DNA of 64,000 nt from Lepus europaeus (taxonomy: Eukaryota; Chordata; Mammalia; Lagomorpha; Leporidae): assembly GCF_033115175.1 (NCBI RefSeq), contig NC_084836.1, forward strand, positions 82,426,253 to 82,490,252, written 5' to 3'. Below the pieces are notes generated by a model, which saw nothing but the letters and a program-made list of their open reading frames with translations, ran no database searches and was not told the DNA's origin. Of the stretch, positions 1 through 11,500 are shown one piece after another (position 1 is the stretch's first letter; each line of letters begins with the position of its first letter). The translations under genes were made by a program, and so were the position numbers.

Positions 1-1119
1 AGAACATAATTAATGGCAACACTGTGAACTAGACAGGCCCTGGGCTCCAGGGACGAGTCCCTCAAATCAAAACTTCCCCTTGTCACCAGGAAAAAGCATC
101 CATCTGCTCTCACACGTGTGAGGCCCAGGAAGAGAAGCCCCCACTTAGGATTAAAACAAGAGCAAGAGTCAGCTTATACCATAGGAAAGGCAGGCGAGGG
201 GTGCAGCCTGCCCATGTCTGGCTGCGCCTGGGAGAAGTCATGTCCTGGCAACCACGTACCAGGTAATCATCAGAATGTTCCAGAAACATGTTTGTTCATG
301 GAAATGCAACAGGGAAACCAGCTTCTGCCCAGTGGTTCAGCTACTGCTTCCACGCCCTGCTCCTCTAGAAATGCATCTTTCAGAGCAAGACTGTGATGTT
401 CTTCCACCTTCTAACCACATACAGCTTCCAAAAGGAGGACAGAGCTGTAAGGCAGGCAAATCGCTGGTTACCTGGACCAGCCTGGTCTTTACCAGCAGCA
501 GCTGTGTCAGCTGTTAAGAGAGCTGAGACTCTTGAAAGAATCCAGTGTTTGAAGTACAAGTTTGCAAAGAACCACTGCGAGTCCTTTTGCCTCTATTCAC
601 CCTCAGAGGTCAGCTAAAAGCTCCAGTGCCCTGAGCAGCCTACCCAGCTCGCTGCAGCAGGGGTAGTACTGGCTTTCACAGACAGCACAGCCCAGGGCCA
701 GGTCGCCATTCCTCCACGAGACGCACACCAGGTCCACCTCCCAGTGCAGCTGGACTTTTAGAAGAGGTGCACACCGAGAAGAAACAAGGGAACGAGCAGG
801 TGGGGAAATCAATCATCAAGACATGGAATTGAGAGAAGAACCCCAGGGCAGAAGAGAGCTCAACCCACCGTCAGGATGGAGAGGAGCCGAGAGCGGATGA
901 GGCACCGGGACTTGCGGGCAAGCCAGCTGGCGAAAGCTTAGAGCGCCATCAGCACGCCGGTGGAAGGCACTAAGAGGGTTTTAAGGAAGGGCATGCACTG
1001 GATGGCCCTAGCCAGTTCCTCAGTTACCTGATCCTGTGCTTCACCTTTGTCCCTGCTGCTAACCTGTCACAGGAACTGGGTGACAGCACCCCTTCTCTTC
1101 TTCAAAGAGCCAGGCATAC
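1..1119. other. DTD1 intron 4, unique sequence
   Basis: No DTD1 exon 5 or other exon with family resemblance is seen. Confidence 0.5.
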
Positions 1120-1235
1120 CTCTAACGCATCCACACTTCCACACTTGCACAGGCATGCACATACACACTCCCACGCACAGGCACACTCATCCACACTTCC
1201 ACACCACACAGGCACATGTACACACTGTTCACCTG
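1120..1235 (+). repeat. CA-rich imperfect simple repeat
   Basis: Irregular CACA and CCACACTTCCACA-type motifs; low-complexity sequence next to a SINE. Confidence 0.7.
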
Positions 1236-1262
1236 TGTGGACAGTTTAAAAAGGCCACTTTT

Positions 1263-1505
1263 TCTTATATATATATATATATTTTTTTTTTGACAGGCAG
1301 AGTGGACAGTGAGAGAGACAGAGAGAAAGGTCTTCTTTTGCCATTGGTTCACCCTCCAATGGCCGCCGCGGCCGCGGTGGTGCGGCCGGCGCATCACACT
1401 GATCCAATGGCAGGAGCCAGGTGCTTCTCCTAGTCTCCCATGGGGTGCAGGGCCCAAGGACTTGGGCCATCCTCCACTGCACTCCCTGGCCACAGCAGAG
1501 AGCTG
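1263..1505 (-). mobile_element. CSINE, 5'-truncated, with target-site duplication
   Basis: Diagnostic for all CSINEs below: a tRNA-like head (GGCCGGCGCCGTGGCTCA), a middle around GGATGGCCCAAGTGCTTGGG, a CT-rich tract and an A-rich tail. This copy lacks its head, keeps a 15-bp duplication (1248-1262, 1506-1520) and has a (TA)n stretch in its tail. Confidence 0.9.
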
Positions 1506-1969
1506 AAAAAGGCCACTTTTGAAAACAACTAGCATGAAGAACCATTCTTCTATAGTGTACTTGTAGCAGTTTGGAATATAATGGGAAAATAAAACACTTA
1601 GCATTAGAACATCAGCGGCTGGAGATGGACGCATATTTATCAATAAAACAAATTTGCTTGGACTCCATCCTATCAAAACAAAAGCAAGCAAATTAACATT
1701 TGCTCCAAGAGGAGGCACCTTCTCACTGAGTAGAGGCAGAGAGGCCACAGGCAAAGGCCAGTACCAGTCACTGTGGCCCTTCTGTGCCCACTGGCTGCCA
1801 CCTACTGGAGAGCTGTGCACCAGACTCCAGGGTCAGGAAACACAGATAACTGACACTAACACAGGACAACACATGCATTTCAAGAGACAGCACCAAAGGA
1901 TTCAGAAATAACTAGACGTTTGCTATGCTAATAAGTTAACACAGCTCATTAAACATTATAAAAAATAAT

Positions 1970-2322
1970 GCGGGCTGGCATTGTGGCGTAGCATGTAAAG
2001 CCGCTGCCTGTGATGCCCACATGCCACGTGGGCACCAGTTTGTGTTCCGGCTGCTCCATTTCCGATCCAGCTCCCTAGCGGCCTGGGAAAGCAGCAGAGA
2101 ATGGCCCGAGTCCTTGGGCCCCTGCCACTCATGTGGGAGACTTGAAAGAAGCTCCTGCCTCCTGGCTCCTGGCTTCAGCGTGGCCCACTGCTGGCCACTG
2201 TGGCTATTTGCAGAGTGAACCAGTGGATGGCTCACTCTCCTCCCCCCACCCCCATCTCTTTGTGTCTTTCTCTCTCTGTAACTCTGCATTTCAAATAAAT
2301 AAATAAATCTTTCTAAAAAAGA
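1970..2322 (+). mobile_element. CSINE, full length
   Basis: Head through AAATAAAT tail, moderately diverged. Confidence 0.9.
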
Positions 2323-2389
2323 GAGAAATATTTAATTTTGATTTTGATTTTGTGGCTGTTTTATTGTATATACTTAAGATATACAGCTT

Positions 2390-2700
2390 TTTTATTATTA
2401 TTTGAGAGGCACAGAGAGAGGGGGAGAGAAAGAAATCTCCCATCCCCTGGTTCACTTCCTAAGAGCCAGCAATGGCTGGGCCTGCACCAGGCTGAAACTG
2501 GGAGTCTAGCCCTCAGTCAGGGTCTCCCACATGATTGGCAGGAACCCAGATACTCAAGACATCCCCTGCTGTGTCCCTGGATCTGCATTAGCAGGAGACC
2601 AGATTCAGCAGGTGAGCTGGGACTCAAACTTAGGCACTCTGATGTGGGATACAGGTATCTCAAGTGGTGGGTCAATCTCTGGGCTGAATGCCCGTGCCAA
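2390..2700 (-). mobile_element. old CSINE
   Basis: Diverged copy; TTATTATTATTTGAGAGGC marks its reversed tail. Confidence 0.8.
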
Positions 2701-2780
2701 CACGATGCTTTGATACATGCACACACGGTCACTACAGCCAAGAAAACGACATATCCATCAACTGACAGTTACCTTTATTT

Positions 2781-2798
2781 GTGTGTGTGTGTGTGTGT
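2781..2798 (+). repeat. (GT)n microsatellite
   Basis: Nine GT units. Confidence 0.9.
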
Positions 2799-3307
2799 TG
2801 TGAAAGTATCTAAAATCTGTTCCCCTGGCAAATTTCCAGTATATAATACAATATAGGACTAAAGTCTTCAAACTGCACGTTAGATCTCCAAACTTATCCG
2901 CCTCGAATAACTGCCATCTCTGCACCCTTCAACCTAAACAAGACAGCAGCAAGAGCTGGAAAAAAGCTGATAATCCCAAAGGTGTACTGTGTACTCTAAC
3001 ATTTCCAGAAAGATACTTAGACTGGGGAAAAAAAATAAAATTTTTCTCCAAGTAAAGCAGACTAATACATCAAAACCAGAGGCTAGCGATCAAATTAACC
3101 CAGAGGGAGTAGCCAGAGACAAGAAGCAAACCAGAAGAGAAGGGTATCCTGGAAAACAGGGCCACAGCGGCTTCCAGGACAAGAGGGCCACGGGGGTAGG
3201 GGCTACTGAGCCAGCCAGCAAGGAGGCACGGAAGACAGCCACAAGACGAAGCAGTGCAGACGCCACTGGGGATCTCAGCGACAGCCCTCTCAGAGCAGAG
3301 CACCAGG

Positions 3308-3615
3308 GCAGATGGTTGAGCAGCAGGCAAGCCATCCCTTGCAACACCAGCAGGTTCGAGTCACAACTGCTCCACTTCTGATCCAGCTCCCTGCCAAATG
3401 CACTCGGGGAAGCAGTGGAAGGTGGCCCAAGTGCTTGAGTCCCCGCCACCCATAAGGGAGACTCAGATGGAGTTCCTGGCTTCTGGCTTTGGCCCAGCCT
3501 GGCCCTGGCTGTTGCAGCCATCTGGGAAGTGAACCAGAGGATGAAAGATCTCTGTCTCTCTCTCTCCCCTGCTCCCCTTTTTCTGTTGCTCTTTCAAGTA
3601 TAGCTTTTAAAATGA
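3308..3615 (+). mobile_element. old CSINE
   Basis: Head is decayed; GTTCGAGTC, CCCAAGTGCTTGAG and the CT tract are clear. Confidence 0.8.
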
Positions 3616-3899
3616 ATAATGTTAGCAGAAATATGATGCGTGAGTAAAAGACACAGACCTAACAGGAGGACAGAGGTTGCTGAGAAGGTAGAAGGGATGG
3701 TTCCAAGCCCAGGCCAGGGGGGCTCCACAGGCCTAAGATCTCTGTGGCCTCACAAGTTTTGCAGGCAGTCCTAGCCTAGGTAGAAAGGTCGGCCTTGCCC
3801 AGGGAAAAACATCCCTGGTATTGTGGGGGAGAAGCAGAAAGCGAGCTGTCGGCCATGATGAGTAAGAAGACAAACAAAGGGAGAGAGGGCAGAAGTCTT

Positions 3900-4395
3900 G
3901 TGGGATGGGGAAATCTAGCAGATTCCACCCTCACTAAGTGATAAGGTTAACACCACCTATAATAAGACAAATTGACACAAGTTCATGTTTGTGCTATATG
4001 CTATTCCTGCCAAATGCAAAGCCTTAATATAATCATAGAAACCCCATGTTGAAAAATATTCCACAAAGCCGAATAGTCTCTGAGGGTCAAGATCAAGGAG
4101 GACAAGGAAAGACTGAGGAACTGTCCAAGACTGCAAATTACAAAGGAGAAATGACAATTAAAGGAAACATGGGAACCCACATTATCCCTGGACAAAAAGA
4201 AGAACCTTAAAAGATAAAAACCTAGTAAAACCCAAACACAATAATGTAATTAATACTGTGTCAATATTAATTTCAGTGTTTGATTTTTATACTATGACTA
4301 TGTAAAATATTAAGATTAGGAGAGGCAGGAACTCTATCTTTTCTCTAAGTCTCAAGTAATTGCAAAATAAAAAGCTTATATTTTCATGCAGATAT
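3900..4395 (+). mobile_element. old L1 (L1M-type) 3' end
   Basis: Matches a remembered ancient L1 3' UTR: AATGCAAAGCCTTAAT, GAGGAACTGTCC and a terminal GCAAAATAAAAAG. Strongly diverged, so ancient. Confidence 0.5.
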
Positions 4396-4863
4396 TTCAT
4401 TTGTGATTTTTTTAATGTTACTGGTAATTCCAGGGCCCTCAAGCACTACCATATCGGCCGTGCCCCTACTTCTCCCCTGACACAGCATCAGTAACGGAAA
4501 AGAAAGGGTCTGTTCCACCTAGAAGACACGGCTATGCACCAGTCACCCAGCTCTAAGTCTCCACACATCCCTCACCGACTGCGCCCTTGCCCCTCACAGC
4601 GTCCCAGGAAGAGAGGAAGGCGAGCAAGCAGAACAGGAACGTCCCTTCAGTCCTTACTCCTCTGCCTGCCAGGCCCACACATCTCATCCAGTGTTAATTA
4701 AAGCCTTTTAAAGTGTATTAAGCCCATGTGAGACCAGATAAATGCAACGACATTAACACATTTCCTTTCTTTATTTTAATTACCTGTTTTTCTGGAAGCT
4801 CACAGAGGTGGTAGTAAATCTAGGTCAGATGCTGATTTAGAAAAATGAAGGCTTCCAAAGAAG

Positions 4864-5070
4864 ATGTGGCACATCTACCCACACCTGGGACATTATGTCA
4901 CATGGGGAAGGTACATGGGTAACAAGATCTCACATGGGGACAACATACTGCAGAGAACAGGGGTGACAAATGTCACCTGGATGTCAGGTGGGGAAGGTAC
5001 ACTGGACAGAATGTGGGTAACAGGATGTCACATGCAGATGATACACTGTAAAAAACAGGTTACTAACTGT
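4864..5070 (+). repeat. decayed outlier copies of the same 42-bp minisatellite
   Basis: Four to five diverged units share TCACATGGGGA, AAGGTACA and GGGTAACA/TGACA pieces with the main array. They lie on the other side of DTD1 exon 4, in intron 4. Confidence 0.8.
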
Positions 5071-5429
5071 TCCAAACCAGAGAACCGTCCAGTCCTGGGC
5101 CACTACTCTGCTGCCACCCAGTGGCAGGTGAACACCATGGCATCTGGCCAAGGAGCAAGAACCCAGAGGAAGGGGCTGCACAAAGAACATTTCACAGGAA
5201 TCCAAAGGCAGGAGGAGGCCAGGGAAATGGGCAGTCCCATCCTGCCACAGTACTCAGGGCACGTGGTGCCAACATGCATTGTTGGAAAACGAAGTATTAA
5301 AATAAACACAAGGCCACAGCCATGAAGGTCTCTCCACCTCAGACTAAAGATTACTGCAGGGTCTAAAACAAAACTGAAGAGAGACTACAGTCACCCAGGA
5401 GACACCCGAGCCCTGTACTCCAGACTCAC

Positions 5430-5536
5430 CTGCTTCGGGTCAGAGGCAGCAGCGCCAGGTGCCGGAGATTCCAGCTCTATGGTCACGGGTCCGTCGTTCT
5501 GAATGTGCACTTGCATGTAGGCACCAAACTTGCCAT
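5430..5536 (-). CDS. DTD1: DTD1 coding exon 4 (contains the Gly-cisPro motif)
   Basis: AG acceptor at 5538-5537 and GT donor (GTGAGT) at 5429. Encodes DGKFGAYMQVHIQNDGPVT followed by an acidic and alanine-rich stretch ending SDPKQ, in phase 0. It lies between a degenerate minisatellite (4864-5070) and the main 42-bp array (5776-7160). Confidence 0.95.
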
Positions 5537-8500
5537 CTGAAAGAGCATTTCAGGCAGTTACCAGAGGTGAAGGGCCACATTCCCCTACCAGGAAGCTCAC
5601 CCAGGTGGATGAAATCAGAAACCCAGGGAGGAAGACCAGCCCCACAGTGAAGGAAAAGGAGGCTAATACCACAACAAGCGAGAGACGGGCAAGACCAAAC
5701 AGCACGGAAACTGCCGCCTGCCCAATCGTGCGGAGAGAGAAGGCACGGTCACTCCAACAGTGGAAGAACAGAGGCAACAGGATGTCACCTGGGGAGCTAC
5801 ACTGGGAGAACGTGGATGACAGGATGTCATATGGGGAGGTACACTGGGAGAACACAGGTGACAAGGTGTCACATGGGGAGGTACACTGGGAGAACGCAGG
5901 TGACAGGCTGTCACATGGGGAGGTACACTGGGAGAACGCAGGTAACAGGGGGTCACATGGGCAGGTACACTGGGAGAATGCGGGTGACAGGATGTCACCT
6001 GGGGAGCTACACTGGGAGAACACGGATGACAGGATGTCACCTGGGGAGCTACACTGGGAGAACACGGATGACAGGATGTCACCTGGGGAGGTACACTGGG
6101 AGAACGCAGGTGACAGGGTGTCACATGGGGAGGTACACTGGGAGAATGCGGGTGACAGGGTGTCACATGGGGAGGTACACTGGGAGAACGCAGGTGACAG
6201 GGTGTCACATGGGGAGGTACACTGGGAGAATGCGGGTGACAGGGTGTCACATGGGGAGGTACACTGGGAGAATGCGGGTGACAGGGTGTCACATGGGGAG
6301 GTAGCCTGGGAGAACACAGGTGATAGGGTGTCACATAGCAAGGTACACTGGGAGAACGCGGGTGACAGGGTGTCACATGGGGAGGTACACTGGGAGAATG
6401 CAGGTGACAGGGTGTCACATAGCAAGGTACACTGGGAGAATGCAGGTGACAGGGTGTCACATGGAGAGGTAGACTGGGAGAACGCAGGTGACAGGGTGTC
6501 ACATGGGGAGGAACACTGGGAGACTGGGTGACAGGGTGTCATATGGCAAGGTACACTGGGAGAATGCGGGTGACAGGGTGTCACGTGGGGAGGTATACTG
6601 GGAGAATGTGGGTGACAGGGTGTCACATAGCAAGGTACACTGGGAGAACGCGGTGACAGGGTGTCACATGGGGAGGTACACTGGGAGAACGCAGGTGACA
6701 GGGTGTCACATGGAGAGGTAGACTGGGAGACTGGGTGACAGGGTGTCATATGGCAAGGTACACTGGGAGAATGCGGGTGACAGGGTGTCACATGGGGAGG
6801 TACACTGGGAGAACGCGGGTGACAGGGTGTCACATGGGGAGGTACACTGGGAGAACGCGGGTGACAGGGTGTCACATGGGGAGGTACACTGGGAGAACGC
6901 AGGTGACAGGGTGTCACATAGCAAGGTACACTGGGAGAACGCAGTGACAGGGTGTCACATAGCAAGGTACACTGGGAGAACGCGGGTGACAGGGTGTCAC
7001 ATGGAGAGGTAGACTGGGAGAACACGAGTGACAGAATGTCACATGGGGATCTACACTGGGAGAACGCGGGTGACAGGGTGTCACATGGGGAGGTACAATG
7101 GGAGACTGGGTGACAGGGTGTCATATGGCAAGGTACACTGGGAGAACATGGGTAATGGGATGGACCACTGGAAGATCCCTGGCTCACCCCCTGTGGAAGG
7201 CCACCTTAGTGCTATATCCTATAAATCCTGCCTCCCCCAGATTCTCCTGGGCCTTCTGGGCTCAGACCAGCTTCATGCTGTCAGACCCCAGACCACCTAA
7301 CAACCCTAGGAGCAGAGGGCCCCCTATCAGCCTCTGATCCTACCACTGCATCCCCCTAGGCCCCACCTCTGACTCCTGCTACCTCGTGTGTCCCCGCTGA
7401 GTCTTTCTCTCAGAGGCAAGACTGGCCCCAGTGGTTGGTTTACTCCCGCCAGCAGACAGGAGCCCTGGAAACATTGGAGGCCCTCACTGTTTGCCATTTG
7501 ACGGGCAAGAGGCATTCCTCCTGGGTCGCCAGGTCTGCTCAAACAGTGGTGACTCCACGTGGCTTCCCATCATGTTAACATGGCCATTCACATCAACAGG
7601 GCTTTTGTTTCAACCAGGAGAAAGACATCAGCTGGGAAGGAAATCATGTGTTTAATTGCATGCTAAAATTACGGCTACAATTAGTAGCAAATTTCAGCAG
7701 ATGCACTCCCCAGGGAGGCTGAAGGCAGACTCAGGAGGGAAGGAATTATTTCCGACCTTGAATTTCTGTTGCCAGGATATACGGCATATGCCTCACCGTG
7801 TTTACCATTCCAAGGAGCAAGAAATTTATGTTCTTTGCTTGTTTTTCCTCAGTTAAGAACAGAACTATTATCTGAATTTCCATTTGTACATACAATAAAT
7901 CTACGACACCCTTTAAGAGGTCTTAAAATGGTACCATTTTTTCCAGTCCAGATCAAAGGGTAAAGCCCCCAAGAAAAATTACATTGGCCAGGGAAAATAA
8001 ATGTTTTTAAAAAAATAAAAGACAAAAGCCCATCAACAAAACAGTATGTGGGCTGCTTCAGTGACATCATCAAGCTATTCTCAAATCTAAGCCCCAGGCT
8101 TCTAACCAGAGCTGCAGGCTAGGCACGTGTCAAACAGCTTGGTGCCACATGTTCCAAGCAGGACGACCCCCCCTCTCCAGAGCCCAGGCAGCCCTGAACT
8201 GGTCCCCAGCAGAGCTGGCCCAGACCCTCACCAGAGCGCCTCATCCCAGGAGCCCTCATATGCATGTCTCTCTGACAATGCCCACTGACTGGCATCACAT
8301 GTCAAGGTGTTCTGGGCTGTTCTGTTCAGGACAGTCACCCTGGGACAATAGTGAGGGTGCACACGAGTCAGCACATAAGTGTGAGGGAAATCTCAGCCAC
8401 TATCATTATCATGACACCTGCCACTGGCCAGGGTAGTATGTAGACAAATGGAGGGGCTGGGACATACAGCTATATCCAAAAAGCATGGTCTGCTTCATTT

Positions 8501-11500
8501 CCTGGCTCTGGCCCCTGGCTCCAGCTTCTTGCTAATGTAGAGCTGGGGAGGCAGCAGCGATGTCTCAATTGGGTTCCTGCTACCCACATGGGAGACCTAG
8601 ATTGATTTCCCAGCTCCTAACTTTGGCCCTAGCTCAGCCCTAGCCATTATGGGCAGTTGGGGAGTAAACCAGCAAATGGAGAAACAATCTCTGTCTCTCT
8701 TCCCCTCTCCCTCTCCCTGCCTCTCAAATTAATTAATGACTTAAATTAAAAGATGGGTTGATTTTAGCAAATACCTCAGTAACTATAGACCATAGGTGGA
8801 GGCTAACAGTAGTGGGTGAGCATGTGTTGAGTAACAGACAGTTGCATAGTCTCAAGGTATCTCTACAGAAAACATTGACCAACTGCCAAGAGCGAAACAG
8901 TAGCCTGAGAGAGAGAAACCAGGTACCTGCTGACGTGAAACACAGAGAAAGGCCCAATGTCAGTTCTGCAGTGCTCCTTCCAAAAATGCATAACCTCAAT
9001 CCAACCATGAGGAGACATCAGGCGGGCACACACAGAGGGCACCCTGTAACTGACCAAACAAGTGACTCTTCACAAGTGTCAAGGTCCTGAGAGTCACACA
9101 GAGACAGGGTAGGGTCTAAGCAGGTGCCACAGCCACCTGCAATGTGGGGTTCTGGACTGGATCCTGGACCAGAAAAGGGCATCCGTGGCCAAACTGGCCA
9201 AGTTTGGATGACGTATGTCATTAAGTCATAGCTATGCCATCAATTTCATTTCCTGGCTCTGTTAAATGTCCCTACCACATAAGATGCCACCAGCAGAAGT
9301 CAGATGAAGTAAACTATTTCAGTAACTTGTTTGTATGTCTAAATTATTTCAAAATAAAATGTTTTTAAAATAAAGGATTTTCTTTTTTTAGATTCCACGC
9401 AGCATTTTAGTCAGTTCAGTTGAGCGGTTTTTGGCCTAAGCCAGCGTGAAAGGTTGGCATTGCCACCAGCTGGGATGGAGAAGCCTGCAGGCAGCCTGGT
9501 CTGGTCTGGGCCAGGGAGTAAGCCCTGAGATCGGGTCAGGCAAGTCTGACACCCAAGTGGTGATATGTAAAGGGACAGCTGGCAGATGAGAATGGAGGCC
9601 AAGGTGTGAAGATCCAGCCAAGGAGAAATCTGGGAGTTGCCAGTACACAGCTGGTCTTTGAAGTCCAGAAAGAGGTCACAATGAGCAAGGATGGAGGATA
9701 AATGAGGAAAGGCCAAAGAACAGAGCCCTGGCCAGTGTTGTGGCACAGCAGGTTAAGGGCCAGCTCCAGTCCCAGCTGCTCCACTTCCATCCAGCAGCTT
9801 CCTGCTAATTCATCTGTGAAAGTAATGGAAGATGGCCCAAGTGCTTGGGCCCCTGTCACCCACGTGAAAATCCAGAATGGAGTTCCTGACTCCTGGCTTC
9901 AGCCTGGTCCAGATCTGGCTATTGCAGCCATTTGGGGAGTGATCCAACAGACAGAAGAACAATCTCTCTCACTCTCCCCCACTACCTCTTTCTCTCTCTC
10001 GCTGATGCTCTACCTTCCAAGGAACGAGGAAGGAAGAAGGAGGAAGGAAGGGGGAGGAGGAGGAGAAATAATCTTGAAAAGAAAAAAAGCACTCAGCTGT
10101 GTGATGTCAAGAAGCCAGTGGGTAGGAACCAGCAGCCACAGAGCCACGAGCTGGAAGGGAATGTGGGTGAGGCAGATGAAAGCAGCGGTGTGAAGTCCTA
10201 AAAGTCAAGTGCATTAGTGTCGAGGAGGAGGGAGGAAGCAACAGGATCAAACCCCACTGATGGGACCCTGAGCTGGGACGTGAACTGACTCAGCAAAATG
10301 AAGGCCATGAGCCTGGCTGAGGACAGTGTGGGTGGAGGAATGGGGACAAAAGGCTGACTGGGGCGGGTCTATGAAAGCACAGAAGGAGAGGAGTTAGAGA
10401 TGCGTGACACAGAATCTGCTGTCCACAGGAGCAGGGGAGGGGCTGGCCGCGAAGGTGGGGTTCACGGCCCACTTGAAGCAGAAGGGAGCAACCTAGGCAA
10501 GAGGAAGCCATAACTGATGTGGGAGAGCTGGGAGGACAGGAAGGAAGCCCAGGTTTGGTGTGCAGCCCACGGCCAACCACTAGGAGAGGAAAGCTGGTTT
10601 CAAGGCAGACACTGGCTGGGAGGGGAGACTTCTGAAAGTCCTCTTCTAAGGGCTTCCATTTTCCTCTGGGAAAGGATAAATAAGGTCAACATCCAGGAGA
10701 AAAGGCAGGGGAGAAGGAGCTTGAGTAGAGACTACAGGCAGACAAAAGGATCCCAGAATGAAGGAACGGGTCAGTGAGTTACAACTGTGGTCCCACCTGC
10801 AGGCCACGGTCATGGACATGGAGGCAGGATCTCTGCAGCCACACTCAACTGCACAGACGCAGAGGCAGAGCAGGTGGAGAGCTGGCACTACGGTCAACAA
10901 ACCTCAGCCTTTGTGAGGGAACATGCTAGAAGGAGATTATTGTCATGGACCACAGGATTTACAAATCCATGAGCTTAAGGCACTCCAAATAAAACTAACA
11001 TAGACTGCTTCCTGGAAGTAGACAAGCTGATTTAAGACTCCATACAGAAAAAAAAAAAAAAAAAGAATAGCTGAGAAAACAGAGAAGAGCTGTGTGAGGG
11101 GCCGGCGCCGTGGCTCACTTGGTTAATCCTCTGCCTGCGGCGCTGGCATTCCAAATGGGCACGGGGTTCTAGTCCCGGTTGCTCCTCTTCCAGTCCAGCT
11201 CTCTGTTGTGGCCTGGGAGGGCAGTGGAGGATGGCCCAAGTGCTTGGGCCCCTGTACCCGCATGGGAGACCAGGAGAAAGCACCTGGCTCCTGGCTTCGG
11301 ATTGGCACAGTGCCGGCCGTAGCAGCCATTTGGGGAGAGAACCAACGGAAGGAAGACCTTTCTCTCTGTCTCTCTCGCTGTCTATAACTCTACCTGTCAA
11401 ATAAATAAATTAAAAAAAAAAAAAGGGGGGGGGCTGTGTGAGAGCAACTTGCCTTACCTGGCGGAAAAGTGTAGGAAACCATCAGTAAGTAAAACAGTGC

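Noticed and set aside
1122-1820. A 232-codon minus-strand open frame
   Set aside because: Built from a CSINE and CA-rich sequence; no conserved domain.
5776-7160. CRISPR-like array
   Set aside because: Units are contiguous and nearly uniform with no unique spacers, and the genome is mammalian.
5550-7187. A 545-codon open frame on the minus strand and several repeat-rich frames on the plus strand across the minisatellite
   Set aside because: The unit length is a multiple of three and lacks stops, so long frames are expected; the repetitive peptides have no family resemblance and no splice or start context.
7161-8450. A hidden gene in the SINE-free stretch
   Set aside because: Open frames are short, on both strands, with no recognisable domain or splice pattern; low SINE content alone is weak evidence.
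11099-11424. tRNA gene in the CSINE heads
   Set aside because: The heads descend from a tRNA and keep promoter-box traces, but they do not form a cloverleaf and run into the SINE body.
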